From positions 1 through 7,020 of the forward strand of contig QMOL01000151.1 in NCBI GenBank assembly GCA_003648225.1: a DNA stretch of 7,020 nt. The letters run 5' to 3'. Source of the stretch: Chlamydiota bacterium (GTDB taxonomy: Bacteria > Auribacterota > UBA3054 > B51-G9). How positions within the stretch are numbered: position 1 is the first letter of the stretch; each line of letters starts with the position of its first letter. Both the position numbers and the translations under genes were made by a program. Shown here in pieces: positions 1 through 5,418 of the stretch. A model generated the notes under the pieces. That model worked only from the letters and a program-made list of their open reading frames with translations, searched no databases and had not been told where the DNA came from.

Positions 1-342
1 ACCGTACCCTTGGTAAGCGGTAGTCGCGTCAATATATCTCGATGCAACTACAATGTTGCCCATGCTCATTGCCGGTAAAATCGTCTCGCTGACATGTTGC
101 GCACGCGCGGCAGCAAAAAGAAAAAGCTCCGTCGCGTCAGAAAGATCTTGTCGAACACGAGGCTTGAGGAGTATCTCCCGTATCTCTTCACCAATCGAAC
201 AGCCGCCCGGCTCGCGCGTGAGAGTAACACGATGATTCTTTTCCAGGAGAAAAGAAACGAGAAAATCAGCCTGCGTGCTTTTACCGCAACCGTCCGGTCC
301 TTCAATAGTTATAAATATACCTCGTTTAGAATTTTTCTTCAT
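1..342 (-). CDS. tmk: Thymidylate kinase, N-terminal 114 residues (cut by window edge)
   Basis: Thymidylate kinase (dTMP kinase) phosphorylates dTMP to dTDP with ATP in the cytoplasm, a required step of dTTP synthesis. Reading leftward from the ATG at 342-340, the frame stays open to base 1. Visible motifs are the P-loop GPDGCGKSTQ (residues 15-24), the dTMP-binding TREPGG (42-47), ELFLFAAARAQHV (72-84), and SRYIDATTAYQGYG (101-114), which matches the family's DR[YFH]...AYQG segment. The family is about 200-215 residues, so roughly the last 90-100 lie outside the window. The usual Asp of the DRY/DRF motif is Ser (S101) here; the Arg is kept. No good Shine-Dalgarno sequence precedes the ATG, but the next residues fit the family's usual N terminus. 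It follows cysS and the 35-codon ORF on the same strand, starting 36 nt after that ORF, so co-transcription is likely. The frame and motifs leave little doubt about the family. Confidence 0.95.
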   Translation of the reverse strand, partial: MKKNSKRGIFITIEGPDGCGKSTQADFLVSFLLEKNHRVTLTREPGGCSIGEEIREILLKPRVRQDLSDATELFLFAAARAQHVSETILPAMSMGNIVVASRYIDATTAYQGYG

Positions 343-378
343 GTAGTTTTTTCGAATGCAAAAGTTATTCAATAATTT

Positions 379-486
379 CTAATCAGCATTTTTATCGGTT
401 GTATTCTTTTTTGCTTCTGTAGCCGCTGCCGTTGGCTGCGGAATAATTACGACCTTAGCGAGGTCGGCTACAACTTCGTAAATCAT
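379..486 (-). CDS. Small 35-codon ORF coupled to the cysS stop; function unknown
   Basis: This short ORF has its ATG (486-484) overlapping the cysS stop codon as TAATG and ends in TAG at 381-379. The product begins MIYEVVADLAKVVIIPQP and ends with a polar tail rich in Ala, Thr, Lys and Asn (ATEAKKNTTDKNAD): a short hydrophobic stretch, then a probably disordered tail. I do not recognise a family. For a real gene: the stop/start overlap typical of translational coupling, a purine tract (GAAGAAG) just upstream, and a place between two same-strand housekeeping genes. Against: it is tiny, and codons 7-12 lie on a 6-bp palindrome (450-466) that may be an intergenic repeat. It could be a peptide, a remnant of a larger gene, or chance. 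Confidence 0.4.
   Translation of the reverse strand: MIYEVVADLAKVVIIPQPTAAATEAKKNTTDKNAD
450..466. repeat. Short palindrome, 6-bp arms with 5-nt loop
   Basis: The sequence CGACCT-TAGCG-AGGTCG is a perfect 6-bp inverted repeat with a 5-nt loop. It lies between cysS and tmk, inside the 35-codon ORF. There is no T-tract after it on either strand, so it does not look like an intrinsic terminator. Its GC-rich arms stand out against AT-rich surroundings. It may be a dispersed palindromic repeat, but only this copy is visible in the window. Confidence 0.45.
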
Positions 487-1877
487 TACAACTTCTTCGC
501 ACGAGACCCGTCTGGCGTGTCTTCAATCGTGTAACCTTTATCTTTTAATATGTTGCGAATTTCATCCGCGCGCGCCCAGTTCTTCTCTTTTCTCGCTGTC
601 GTTCTCTCTTCAGCAAGTTTAATAATTCCTTCCGGAATTTCTTCAGCTGACTTTTTTATATCAAGAATTTCATCCACATCATCCAGAAAGCTTAAAATTG
701 TTTTTGAACTGCTTTTATTTATTTTACCTGATTCAATAAATCTGTTCGCTTCGCGTACAAAATCAAATAATAACGCTAAAGCGGCGCTTATGTCTAAATC
801 ATCATCAAGCGCAATAATCCATTTTTCTCTCGCTAACTTAACAGCTTCAATTACTTCCGCGGAAGCTTTACCGTCAATATTCGTGCCATCAAGCTTTTCA
901 CGTAAGGCATCAAGACGCTGTAACGCGCTTCGAGCAGCGTGAAGCCCGTCAAATGTAAAGTTTAATTGCCGACGATAATGTGTTGAAAGCAAAACATATC
1001 TTATTTCTCGACCCGTCCATCCCTTTTTAATGATGTCGCGCGCGGTGAAAAAGTTGCCGAGGGATTTTGACATCTTTTTGCCTTCAACCAGGAGATACGC
1101 GTTATGAAGCCAGTATTTAACAAAAGGTTTCCCCGTCGCCGCTTCACTTTGCGCAATTTCATTCTCATGATGCGGAAAAATTAAATCCTCACCTCCCATG
1201 TGAATATCAATCGTGTCAGCAAGAAATTCACGCGCCATAACTGAACATTCAAGATGCCAGCCCGGCCTGCCCGGCCCCCACGGACTGTCCCATTTCACAT
1301 CACCGTCATTTTCTGTCCATGCTTTCCATAGAGCGAAATCTGAAACATTTTCTTTATCGTATTCATCATTGGTTACACGATCGCATTGCCTTAATTCTTT
1401 CATATTCAGGTGAGATAATTTTCCGTAATCTTTGAATTTTGAAATTGAAAAATATACGCAATTATCTGCCGCTTTATACGCAAATCCTTTTTCAATTAAC
1501 TCACAAACAAGCCTTATCATCTGAAAAATGTTTTCCGTCGCGCGAGGATGAATGTCAGGTGCGATTATTCGCAGCTTTTTACAGTCAGACATAAACGCGG
1601 CGGTATATTTATCGGTTAACTCTTTTAGAGAAATACCGGCCGCAATAGAGTCTCGTATGGTTTTATCGTCAACATCGGTTATGTTCATAACGTGTTTGAC
1701 GGTATAACCACGGAACTTTAACCACCGTTTAACAAGGTCATAAGTGACGTTTGCGCGAAAATTCCCGATGTGCGCAAAATTGTAAACTGTCGGACCACAG
1801 GTGTACATAAAAACCTGCCGGTCATTCAGCGAAACAAATTCTTCTTTCTTTCGTGTAAGTGTGTTGTTAAAAAACAT
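486..1877 (-). CDS. cysS: Cysteinyl-tRNA synthetase
   Basis: Cytoplasmic class I aminoacyl-tRNA synthetase that charges tRNA-Cys with cysteine using ATP. The product is 463 residues, close to the 461 of the E. coli enzyme. Signatures in order: TCGPTVYNFAHIGN (26-39) with the HIGH-type motif HIGN and zinc ligand C27; WHLECS with zinc ligand C211; FPHHENE (235-240, where H236 and E240 complete the zinc site); KMSKS (268-272); and a C-terminal segment NWARADEIR followed by EDTPDGSR, typical of bacterial CysRS. I place the start at the ATG 1877-1875; one codon upstream is an in-frame TTG (1880-1878) that is a less likely start. A weak AGG lies 6 nt before the ATG-proximal region. The stop overlaps the next small ORF (TAATG), with tmk beyond it on the same strand. 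The upstream nifU-like gene is divergent. No inactivating change is visible. Confidence 0.98.
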   Translation of the reverse strand: MFFNNTLTRKKEEFVSLNDRQVFMYTCGPTVYNFAHIGNFRANVTYDLVKRWLKFRGYTVKHVMNITDVDDKTIRDSIAAGISLKELTDKYTAAFMSDCKKLRIIAPDIHPRATENIFQMIRLVCELIEKGFAYKAADNCVYFSISKFKDYGKLSHLNMKELRQCDRVTNDEYDKENVSDFALWKAWTENDGDVKWDSPWGPGRPGWHLECSVMAREFLADTIDIHMGGEDLIFPHHENEIAQSEAATGKPFVKYWLHNAYLLVEGKKMSKSLGNFFTARDIIKKGWTGREIRYVLLSTHYRRQLNFTFDGLHAARSALQRLDALREKLDGTNIDGKASAEVIEAVKLAREKWIIALDDDLDISAALALLFDFVREANRFIESGKINKSSSKTILSFLDDVDEILDIKKSAEEIPEGIIKLAEERTTARKEKNWARADEIRNILKDKGYTIEDTPDGSRAKKL

Positions 1878-1893
1878 CAATCGCCTGTAATTT

Positions 1894-1921
1894 GTAGCTC
1901 ATAGCCCGTAGTCCGTAATAG
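1894..1921. repeat. Degenerate 7-bp tandem repeat (GTAGYCC-like) upstream of cysS
   Basis: Four consecutive heptads read GTAGCTC, ATAGCCC, GTAGTCC, GTAATAG. The first three agree at most positions, giving a short tandem repeat with a 7-bp period. It lies about 17 bp upstream of the cysS start, so it would be in the cysS 5' leader if transcription begins further out. The function is unknown; it may be a low-complexity remnant or part of a dispersed repeat. Confidence 0.5.
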
Positions 1922-1982
1922 TATTTTCTATTAACTAATTTCTACCGGCTACTAACTAAATTAAAACTAAATCTTATTTCTA

Positions 1983-2011
1983 TTGCAAAAAAAATCGTTG
2001 TTCAGTACAAT
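1983..2011 (+). promoter_or_regulatory. Possible sigma70-type promoter for the nifU-like gene
   Basis: TTGCAA (1983-1988, 4/6 to the -35 consensus) is followed after exactly 17 nt by TACAAT (2006-2011, 5/6 to the -10 consensus), about 46 nt before the ATG at 2058. A second -10-like box, TATAAC (2029-2034), lies closer but has no matching -35 at normal distance. The region is very AT-rich, so chance matches are likely, and this call rests only on pattern and spacing. The 1878-2057 spacer between the divergent genes holds this site, the heptad repeat and nothing else I can support. Confidence 0.3.
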
Positions 2012-2057
2012 AATTAATACCTACTTATTATAACATATTACAAATAGGAATCAAGTT

Positions 2058-2282
2058 ATGAAAGAAAAAATACAGAAAATTATAAATGAAAAAATTAATC
2101 CAGCCCTCGGAACTCACGGCGGATCGTGCGTCCTTGTTGATGTTACAGACGAAAATATCGTTAAAATGAAATTAAAAGGCGCTTGCAGCGGATGCCCGGG
2201 AGCATTAATTACTCTTAAAGGATTTGTACTCGATGCCTTGCAGGCGGAAATACCCGAAATCACCGACATAGAAGCTGTCTAA
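2058..2282 (+). CDS. NifU-type Fe-S cluster scaffold, single-domain
   Basis: A 74-residue protein made only of the NifU C-terminal domain, which binds a labile Fe-S cluster through a CxxC pair and passes it to apo-proteins in the cytoplasm. The diagnostic stretch is KLKGACSGCPGALITLK (38-54) with ligands C43 and C46, followed by the usual IPEI..IEAV ending (65-74). THGG (19-22) near the N terminus is also typical. It lacks the IscU-like and ferredoxin-like domains of full NifU, as in the Nfu-type or stand-alone family. The ATG has an AGGA Shine-Dalgarno (2046-2049) at 8-nt spacing. It is the first gene of the rightward series, 55 nt before the glycosyltransferase. No nifS, iscS or suf gene is nearby, so its cysteine desulfurase partner must be elsewhere. 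A role in nitrogen fixation is not implied. Confidence 0.93.
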   Translation: MKEKIQKIINEKINPALGTHGGSCVLVDVTDENIVKMKLKGACSGCPGALITLKGFVLDALQAEIPEITDIEAV

Positions 2283-2304
2283 ATTCAATGCTTGTAAAAA
2301 ATAC

Positions 2305-2330
2305 GGAGAAGGCCGGGTAACCTTCTGACC
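2305..2330 (+). repeat. Hairpin between the nifU-like gene and the GT9 gene
   Basis: AGAAGG (2307-2312) and CCTTCT (2321-2326) form a perfect 6-bp stem with the loop CCGGGTAA. GG (2305-2306) can add two pairs with CC (2329-2330) across a 2-nt bulge. The stem ends 11 nt before the ATG at 2338, and its 5' arm contains the only purine-rich Shine-Dalgarno-like stretch (GGAGAAGG) in this leader. There is no T-run, so it is not a normal terminator. It may influence translation start of the downstream gene or be a dispersed palindrome. Confidence 0.5.
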
Positions 2331-2337
2331 TACTAAT

Positions 2338-3375
2338 ATGAAAATCCTTGTCATAAAACCAAGCGCGCTTGGAGATGTCGTTAACGGACTTGCTATAGTT
2401 CCGCGATTGAGAAATCTATTCCCTAATTGCAAAATTCACTGGTTCGTTAATTCTGAATACGCTGAACTTGTAGAATTGGCCGGATTGGATAAGGTGATAA
2501 AATTCGAACGTGGAGCATGGAAAAACTTTCATTCCGTTTTTTCGGGAATCAATAACGTTTCAAAAATATCACTTGAACTTAGAAAAAATAAATATGATGT
2601 CGTTATCGATCTGCAGGGGCTGATCAGAAGCGGATGGTTTACTTTTATTACCGGCGCACCTGTACGAATAGGCTTTTCCGACGCTCGTGAATTCGCGCAC
2701 ATCTTTTATAATAGAAAGGTTTATGTAAAACGAAACAAAATACATGCTGTTGACTGCTGTCTCGAAACATTAAAAAAACTCGGCGATGAAAATCCAGTCG
2801 CTGAATGGAAATGGTTCGGACTAAATGATAAAATTACCGCGCTAAACTGGAAATATAAAATTAATGATGACGATTTCTTCGCTTTCGTTGTCGGGTCAAG
2901 ATGGGAAACAAAAAAATGGCCTCCAAACTTTTTCGGGAAAACAGCCGCTTTACTTTATAAAAAAACAGGCTTGAAAATATTTCTTACAGGTACGGAAAAC
3001 GAAATCCATATCGCTGAAGAAGTGATGTTTCACGCAATTGAAAACGGTTGCAAACAATCCGCAATCGTTTCGCTCGCAGGAAAATTATCATTAAGCGAAT
3101 TATTCGCCCTGTGTAAAGAAAGTAAACTCGTCTTGACTACCGATACCGGACCAATGCACTGCGCGGTGTCAATAGGCGCAAAAGTCGTTGCGCTAATGGG
3201 TCCTACAAACCCTGTGCGGCATGGCCCCTACAATCAACAAAAAAATGTGATTGCAATTGATAAAAAATGCGCGCCTTGCTATAAAAGAAAATGCCCGAAT
3301 AATGAAACTTGTATGGCGGAAATATCACCTGAAACAGTAGTAGAAAAAATAATGGAAGAAATGATGATAGAATGA
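2338..3375 (+). CDS. Glycosyltransferase family 9, LPS heptosyltransferase I-like (WaaC-like)
   Basis: GT9 enzymes move heptose from ADP-heptose onto lipid A-Kdo or the LPS inner core at the cytoplasmic face of the inner membrane. The 345-residue product starts MKILVIKPSALGDVV, with D13 at the place of the catalytic Asp of E. coli WaaC. Other features: VVIDLQGLIRSG (88-99), SDAREFAHIFYNR (114-126) and HAVD (136-139), all of WaaC type; GSRWETKKWP (186-195); TDTGPMHCAVSIGAKVVALMG (268-288) in the nucleotide-sugar domain; GPTNPVRHGP (288-297); and a Cys group C311, C314, C319, C325 common near the C terminus of GT9 proteins. The length is normal for the family. An in-frame stop at 2326-2328 makes this the first ATG. 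No Shine-Dalgarno stands at normal distance; a GGAGAAGG tract lies in a hairpin further up. The exact acceptor, or a sugar other than heptose, cannot be read from sequence. Neighbouring sugar genes support an envelope role. Confidence 0.9.
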   Translation: MKILVIKPSALGDVVNGLAIVPRLRNLFPNCKIHWFVNSEYAELVELAGLDKVIKFERGAWKNFHSVFSGINNVSKISLELRKNKYDVVIDLQGLIRSGWFTFITGAPVRIGFSDAREFAHIFYNRKVYVKRNKIHAVDCCLETLKKLGDENPVAEWKWFGLNDKITALNWKYKINDDDFFAFVVGSRWETKKWPPNFFGKTAALLYKKTGLKIFLTGTENEIHIAEEVMFHAIENGCKQSAIVSLAGKLSLSELFALCKESKLVLTTDTGPMHCAVSIGAKVVALMGPTNPVRHGPYNQQKNVIAIDKKCAPCYKRKCPNNETCMAEISPETVVEKIMEEMMIE

Positions 3376-3379
3376 TAAT

Positions 3380-3463
3380 TTAAATAATCAATCTTGAAGT
3401 TCAAAACTTTATAATTGAAAATTTCTGCTTTAAAAGTGCGCCCGTGGCGTATTGATTATTTAA
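3380..3463. repeat. 13-bp perfect inverted repeat around a TATAAT box ahead of dapB
   Basis: TTAAATAATCAAT (3380-3392) and its exact reverse complement (3451-3463) enclose 58 nt in the 109-bp spacer before dapB. Inside are the near-palindrome TTGAAGTTCAA (3394-3404), a perfect -10 box TATAAT (3410-3415) without a good -35 at 16-18 nt, and a GC-rich mini-hairpin CGCC-CGT-GGCG (3439-3449). The 3' arm ends about 10 nt before the dapB Shine-Dalgarno. It could be an operator, a leader-RNA structure or a small mobile remnant. Confidence 0.5.
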
Positions 3464-3473
3464 TATTTAATTT

Positions 3474-3478
3474 AGGAG
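3474..3478 (+). promoter_or_regulatory. Strong Shine-Dalgarno of dapB
   Basis: AGGAG followed by a 6-nt spacer before the ATG at 3485. It is the best ribosome-binding site in the window and fixes the dapB start. The uxs, dehydrogenase and tmk starts have no comparable site. Confidence 0.8.
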
Positions 3479-3484
3479 CTTAAT

Positions 3485-4282
3485 ATGAATATCTGTATCT
3501 GCGGCGCAGCAGGTCGAATGGGGAAAAGACTCATCGCTTGCGCAGCCGAAATGGAAAATATGAAAGTAATTGGCGCGGTAGATATTCCGCAATGCCCGCT
3601 TATAGACCAAGATTCCGGAATCGTTTCCGGTATTGAGCCAAACGGAACTTTAATCACCGCTGATTTAAAATCAGCTTGTGAAAATGCTGACGCGGTAATC
3701 GATTTCGCCCTTGCTGACGGAATAATATCCCGCCTCGCAATTTACGAAACTATGAATATTGCCGCCGTTTTTGGAACTACCGCTGTCAATGAACCGGGAC
3801 GAACAGCAATTGAAGCCGCATCAAAAAAAATACCTGTAATTCACGCGCCGAATTTTAGTGTCGGTGTGAATCTGCTTTTTGCTCTCGCAAAAAAATCAGC
3901 GAAAATTCTCGACGAAAATTATGATATAGAAATTGTGGAAATGCATCACCACCATAAAAAAGACGCGCCAAGCGGGACTGCCGTGAAATTAGCCGAACTC
4001 GTTGAAGAAGGTCGCGGGTTGAAAAAAAATGAAAAAAGAATCTACGGTCGCAAGGGCAATACAGGTGCTCGGCCAAAAGGCGAAATCGCTGTTCATTCGT
4101 TGCGCGGTGGAGATGTTGTTGGCGACCATACTGTCGTTTTCGCTGCCGATGGCGAAAGAATTGAACTGACGCACAAAGCAAGCAGCCGGAACACATTTGC
4201 CAAAGGGGCATTGCGCGCGACAAAATTTCTCGTGGGGAAAAAACCGGGAATTTACACAATGGAAGATATGCTCGGAATGTAG
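3485..4282 (+). CDS. dapB: 4-hydroxy-tetrahydrodipicolinate reductase
   Basis: DapB reduces 4-hydroxy-tetrahydrodipicolinate to tetrahydrodipicolinate with NAD(P)H in the cytoplasm, on the route to meso-diaminopimelate (peptidoglycan) and lysine. The 265-residue product has the Rossmann loop GAAGRMG (7-13), the strand VIDF (71-74), FGTTA (96-100), APNFSVGVNLL (121-131), and the signature EMHHHHKKDAPSGTA (152-166), in which H154 and K158 match the catalytic His159 and Lys163 of E. coli DapB. Near the C terminus SLRGGDVVGDHTVVF (205-219) is also typical. The length is that of the family. The start is fixed by AGGAG 6 nt upstream. It lies 109 bp after the GT9 gene and 53 bp before uxs; no other lysine or diaminopimelate gene is in the window, so it is a single pathway gene among envelope-sugar genes. 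The inverted repeat and TATAAT box upstream suggest it may have its own promoter. Confidence 0.98.
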   Translation: MNICICGAAGRMGKRLIACAAEMENMKVIGAVDIPQCPLIDQDSGIVSGIEPNGTLITADLKSACENADAVIDFALADGIISRLAIYETMNIAAVFGTTAVNEPGRTAIEAASKKIPVIHAPNFSVGVNLLFALAKKSAKILDENYDIEIVEMHHHHKKDAPSGTAVKLAELVEEGRGLKKNEKRIYGRKGNTGARPKGEIAVHSLRGGDVVGDHTVVFAADGERIELTHKASSRNTFAKGALRATKFLVGKKPGIYTMEDMLGM

Positions 4283-4335
4283 AAAATAAGACCAGTTAAA
4301 TCATGAAGAATAAATAAAATTAACAAATAAAAATT

Positions 4336-5271
4336 ATGAGCAATAAACGAATTCTTGTAACCGGAGGAGCCGGATTTATCGGCAGCCACCTTTGCGAAAC
4401 GCTGCTTGAACAGGGTAACGAAGTAATCTGTCTTGATAATTTCTTTTCCGGCAGAAAGGAAAATATAAATCACTTGCGCAATAATTTGCGGTTCGAAATT
4501 ATTAGACACGATGTTACAGAACCAATTTTACTCGAAGTGGATCAGATTTATAATTTCGCCTGTCCGGCTTCACCGGGCTTTTATCAGTATAATCCCGTCA
4601 AAACCGTTAAAACGTCAATACTTGGCGCTCTTAATATGCTCGGCCTCGCAAAACGTGTGAAAGCAAGAATCCTTCAGGCTTCTACTTCAGAAGTTTACGG
4701 TGATCCGAAAGTTCATCCCCAAAAAGAAGATTACTGGGGACATGTTAATTGCATCGGTGTGCGCAGCTGTTACGATGAAGGAAAACGTGTCGCCGAAACT
4801 TTAATGTATGATTATCGTAAACAAAATAACGTTGATTCTAAAATAATCAGAATCTTTAATACTTACGGTGATAGAATGCTGCCGAATGATGGTCGCGTTG
4901 TTTCTAATTTTATCGTTCAGGCATTGCAGGGAGATGATATCACTGTCTATGGCGACGGTGCGCAAACCCGCTCTTTTTGTTTCGTTGATGATCTTGTTGA
5001 CGGAATTATTAAAATGATGAATAAAGATGATTTTACCGGACCGGTAAATCTCGGAAATCCAGGCGAATTCACTATCCTCGAACTTGCGGAAAAAATTATT
5101 AAACTCATAAATTCAAATTCAAAAATAATCAATAAACCTTTGCCGCAGGATGATCCGATGCAGCGTAAACCGGACATTTCTCTCGCGAAAGAAAAATTGA
5201 GCTGGGAACCTAAAATCAATCTTGAAGATGGATTGAAACGTACAATAAATTATTTTAAATCCGTACTTTAA
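4336..5271 (+). CDS. uxs: UDP-glucuronate decarboxylase (UDP-xylose synthase)
   Basis: An extended short-chain dehydrogenase/reductase that converts UDP-glucuronate to UDP-xylose and CO2 with bound NAD+, in the cytoplasm. The 311 residues contain the NAD motif GGAGFIG (10-16), DNFFSGRKEN (34-43), the family-specific ACPASPGFYQYNPV (75-88) and KTS..GALNMLGLAKR, STSEVYGDP (116-124), and SCYDEGKR (144-151) with the catalytic Y146 and K150. RIFNTYGDRM (172-181), GDGAQTRSFCFVDDL and QRKPDI (276-281) follow. This combination separates UXS from dTDP-glucose dehydratases and UDP-glucose epimerases. The length matches bacterial UXS. It starts 53 bp after dapB, with an A-rich leader and no visible Shine-Dalgarno. 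The neighbour downstream is a nucleotide-sugar dehydrogenase that may supply its substrate. Transfer of UDP-xylose to a surface glycan is inferred. Confidence 0.95.
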   Translation: MSNKRILVTGGAGFIGSHLCETLLEQGNEVICLDNFFSGRKENINHLRNNLRFEIIRHDVTEPILLEVDQIYNFACPASPGFYQYNPVKTVKTSILGALNMLGLAKRVKARILQASTSEVYGDPKVHPQKEDYWGHVNCIGVRSCYDEGKRVAETLMYDYRKQNNVDSKIIRIFNTYGDRMLPNDGRVVSNFIVQALQGDDITVYGDGAQTRSFCFVDDLVDGIIKMMNKDDFTGPVNLGNPGEFTILELAEKIIKLINSNSKIINKPLPQDDPMQRKPDISLAKEKLSWEPKINLEDGLKRTINYFKSVL

Positions 5272-5306
5272 ATAACTTGACACCAATTATTGGGAATCCG
5301 GCGTAT

Positions 5307-5397
5307 ACACGGACACAGATTATCACGAAAAATTAAAATAGGTATAATAACAAAATTTATTCATATTCGTGAAAATTAGTGAAATTCGTGTCGGACG
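5307..5397. repeat. Imperfect inverted repeat with TTCGTGAAA-type repeats ahead of the dehydrogenase
   Basis: In the 147-bp spacer after uxs, GGACACAGATTATCAC (5311-5326) pairs imperfectly with GTGAAATTCGTGTC (5379-5392), keeping uninterrupted GACAC/GTGTC and TCAC/GTGA blocks. The right arm is also a degenerate direct repeat: TTCGTGAAAA, TTAGTGAAA, TTCGTGTCG (5366-5393). No coding frame explains it. It looks like a dispersed intergenic repeat or a protein-binding array; nothing more can be said from one copy. Confidence 0.5.
5320..5348 (+). promoter_or_regulatory. Possible sigma70-type promoter of the dehydrogenase gene
   Basis: TTATCA (5320-5325, 4/6 to TTGACA) is followed after 17 nt by a perfect TATAAT (5343-5348), about 70 nt before the first ATG at 5419. 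The -35 lies within the left arm of the inverted repeat, so a factor bound to that repeat could affect it. A TTGACA at 5277-5282 is also present but has no -10 at the right distance. Evidence is pattern and spacing only. Confidence 0.4.
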
Positions 5398-5418
5398 TGG
5401 CTAATATAAACCTAAAAC

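Noticed and set aside
550..942. 130-codon open frame on the plus strand
   Set aside because: It is a shadow of the cysS 3' half, with Ser-rich low-complexity translation and no motif.
1878..1880. TTG start of cysS one codon upstream
   Set aside because: The adjacent ATG (1877-1875) is the more likely start and gives the normal family N terminus.
1878..1980. Promoter for cysS on the minus strand
   Set aside because: Several weak -10-like AT stretches exist, but none has a -35 at 16-18 nt worth reporting.
1878..1990. T-box riboswitch in the cysS leader
   Set aside because: The leftward leader has no T-box consensus (TGGNACC-like) or terminator stem with a T-run, and it is AT-rich low-complexity DNA.
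3376..3484. Lysine riboswitch ahead of dapB
   Set aside because: The spacer is only 109 bp, and the multi-helix core of that riboswitch is not visible.
3855..4259. 134-codon open frame on the minus strand
   Set aside because: It lies wholly within dapB on the opposite strand and shows no family features; the dapB frame is certain.
4302..4316. Five-codon ATG...TAA frame between dapB and uxs
   Set aside because: It encodes only Met-Lys-Asn-Lys and a stop, with no ribosome-binding site; it is chance.
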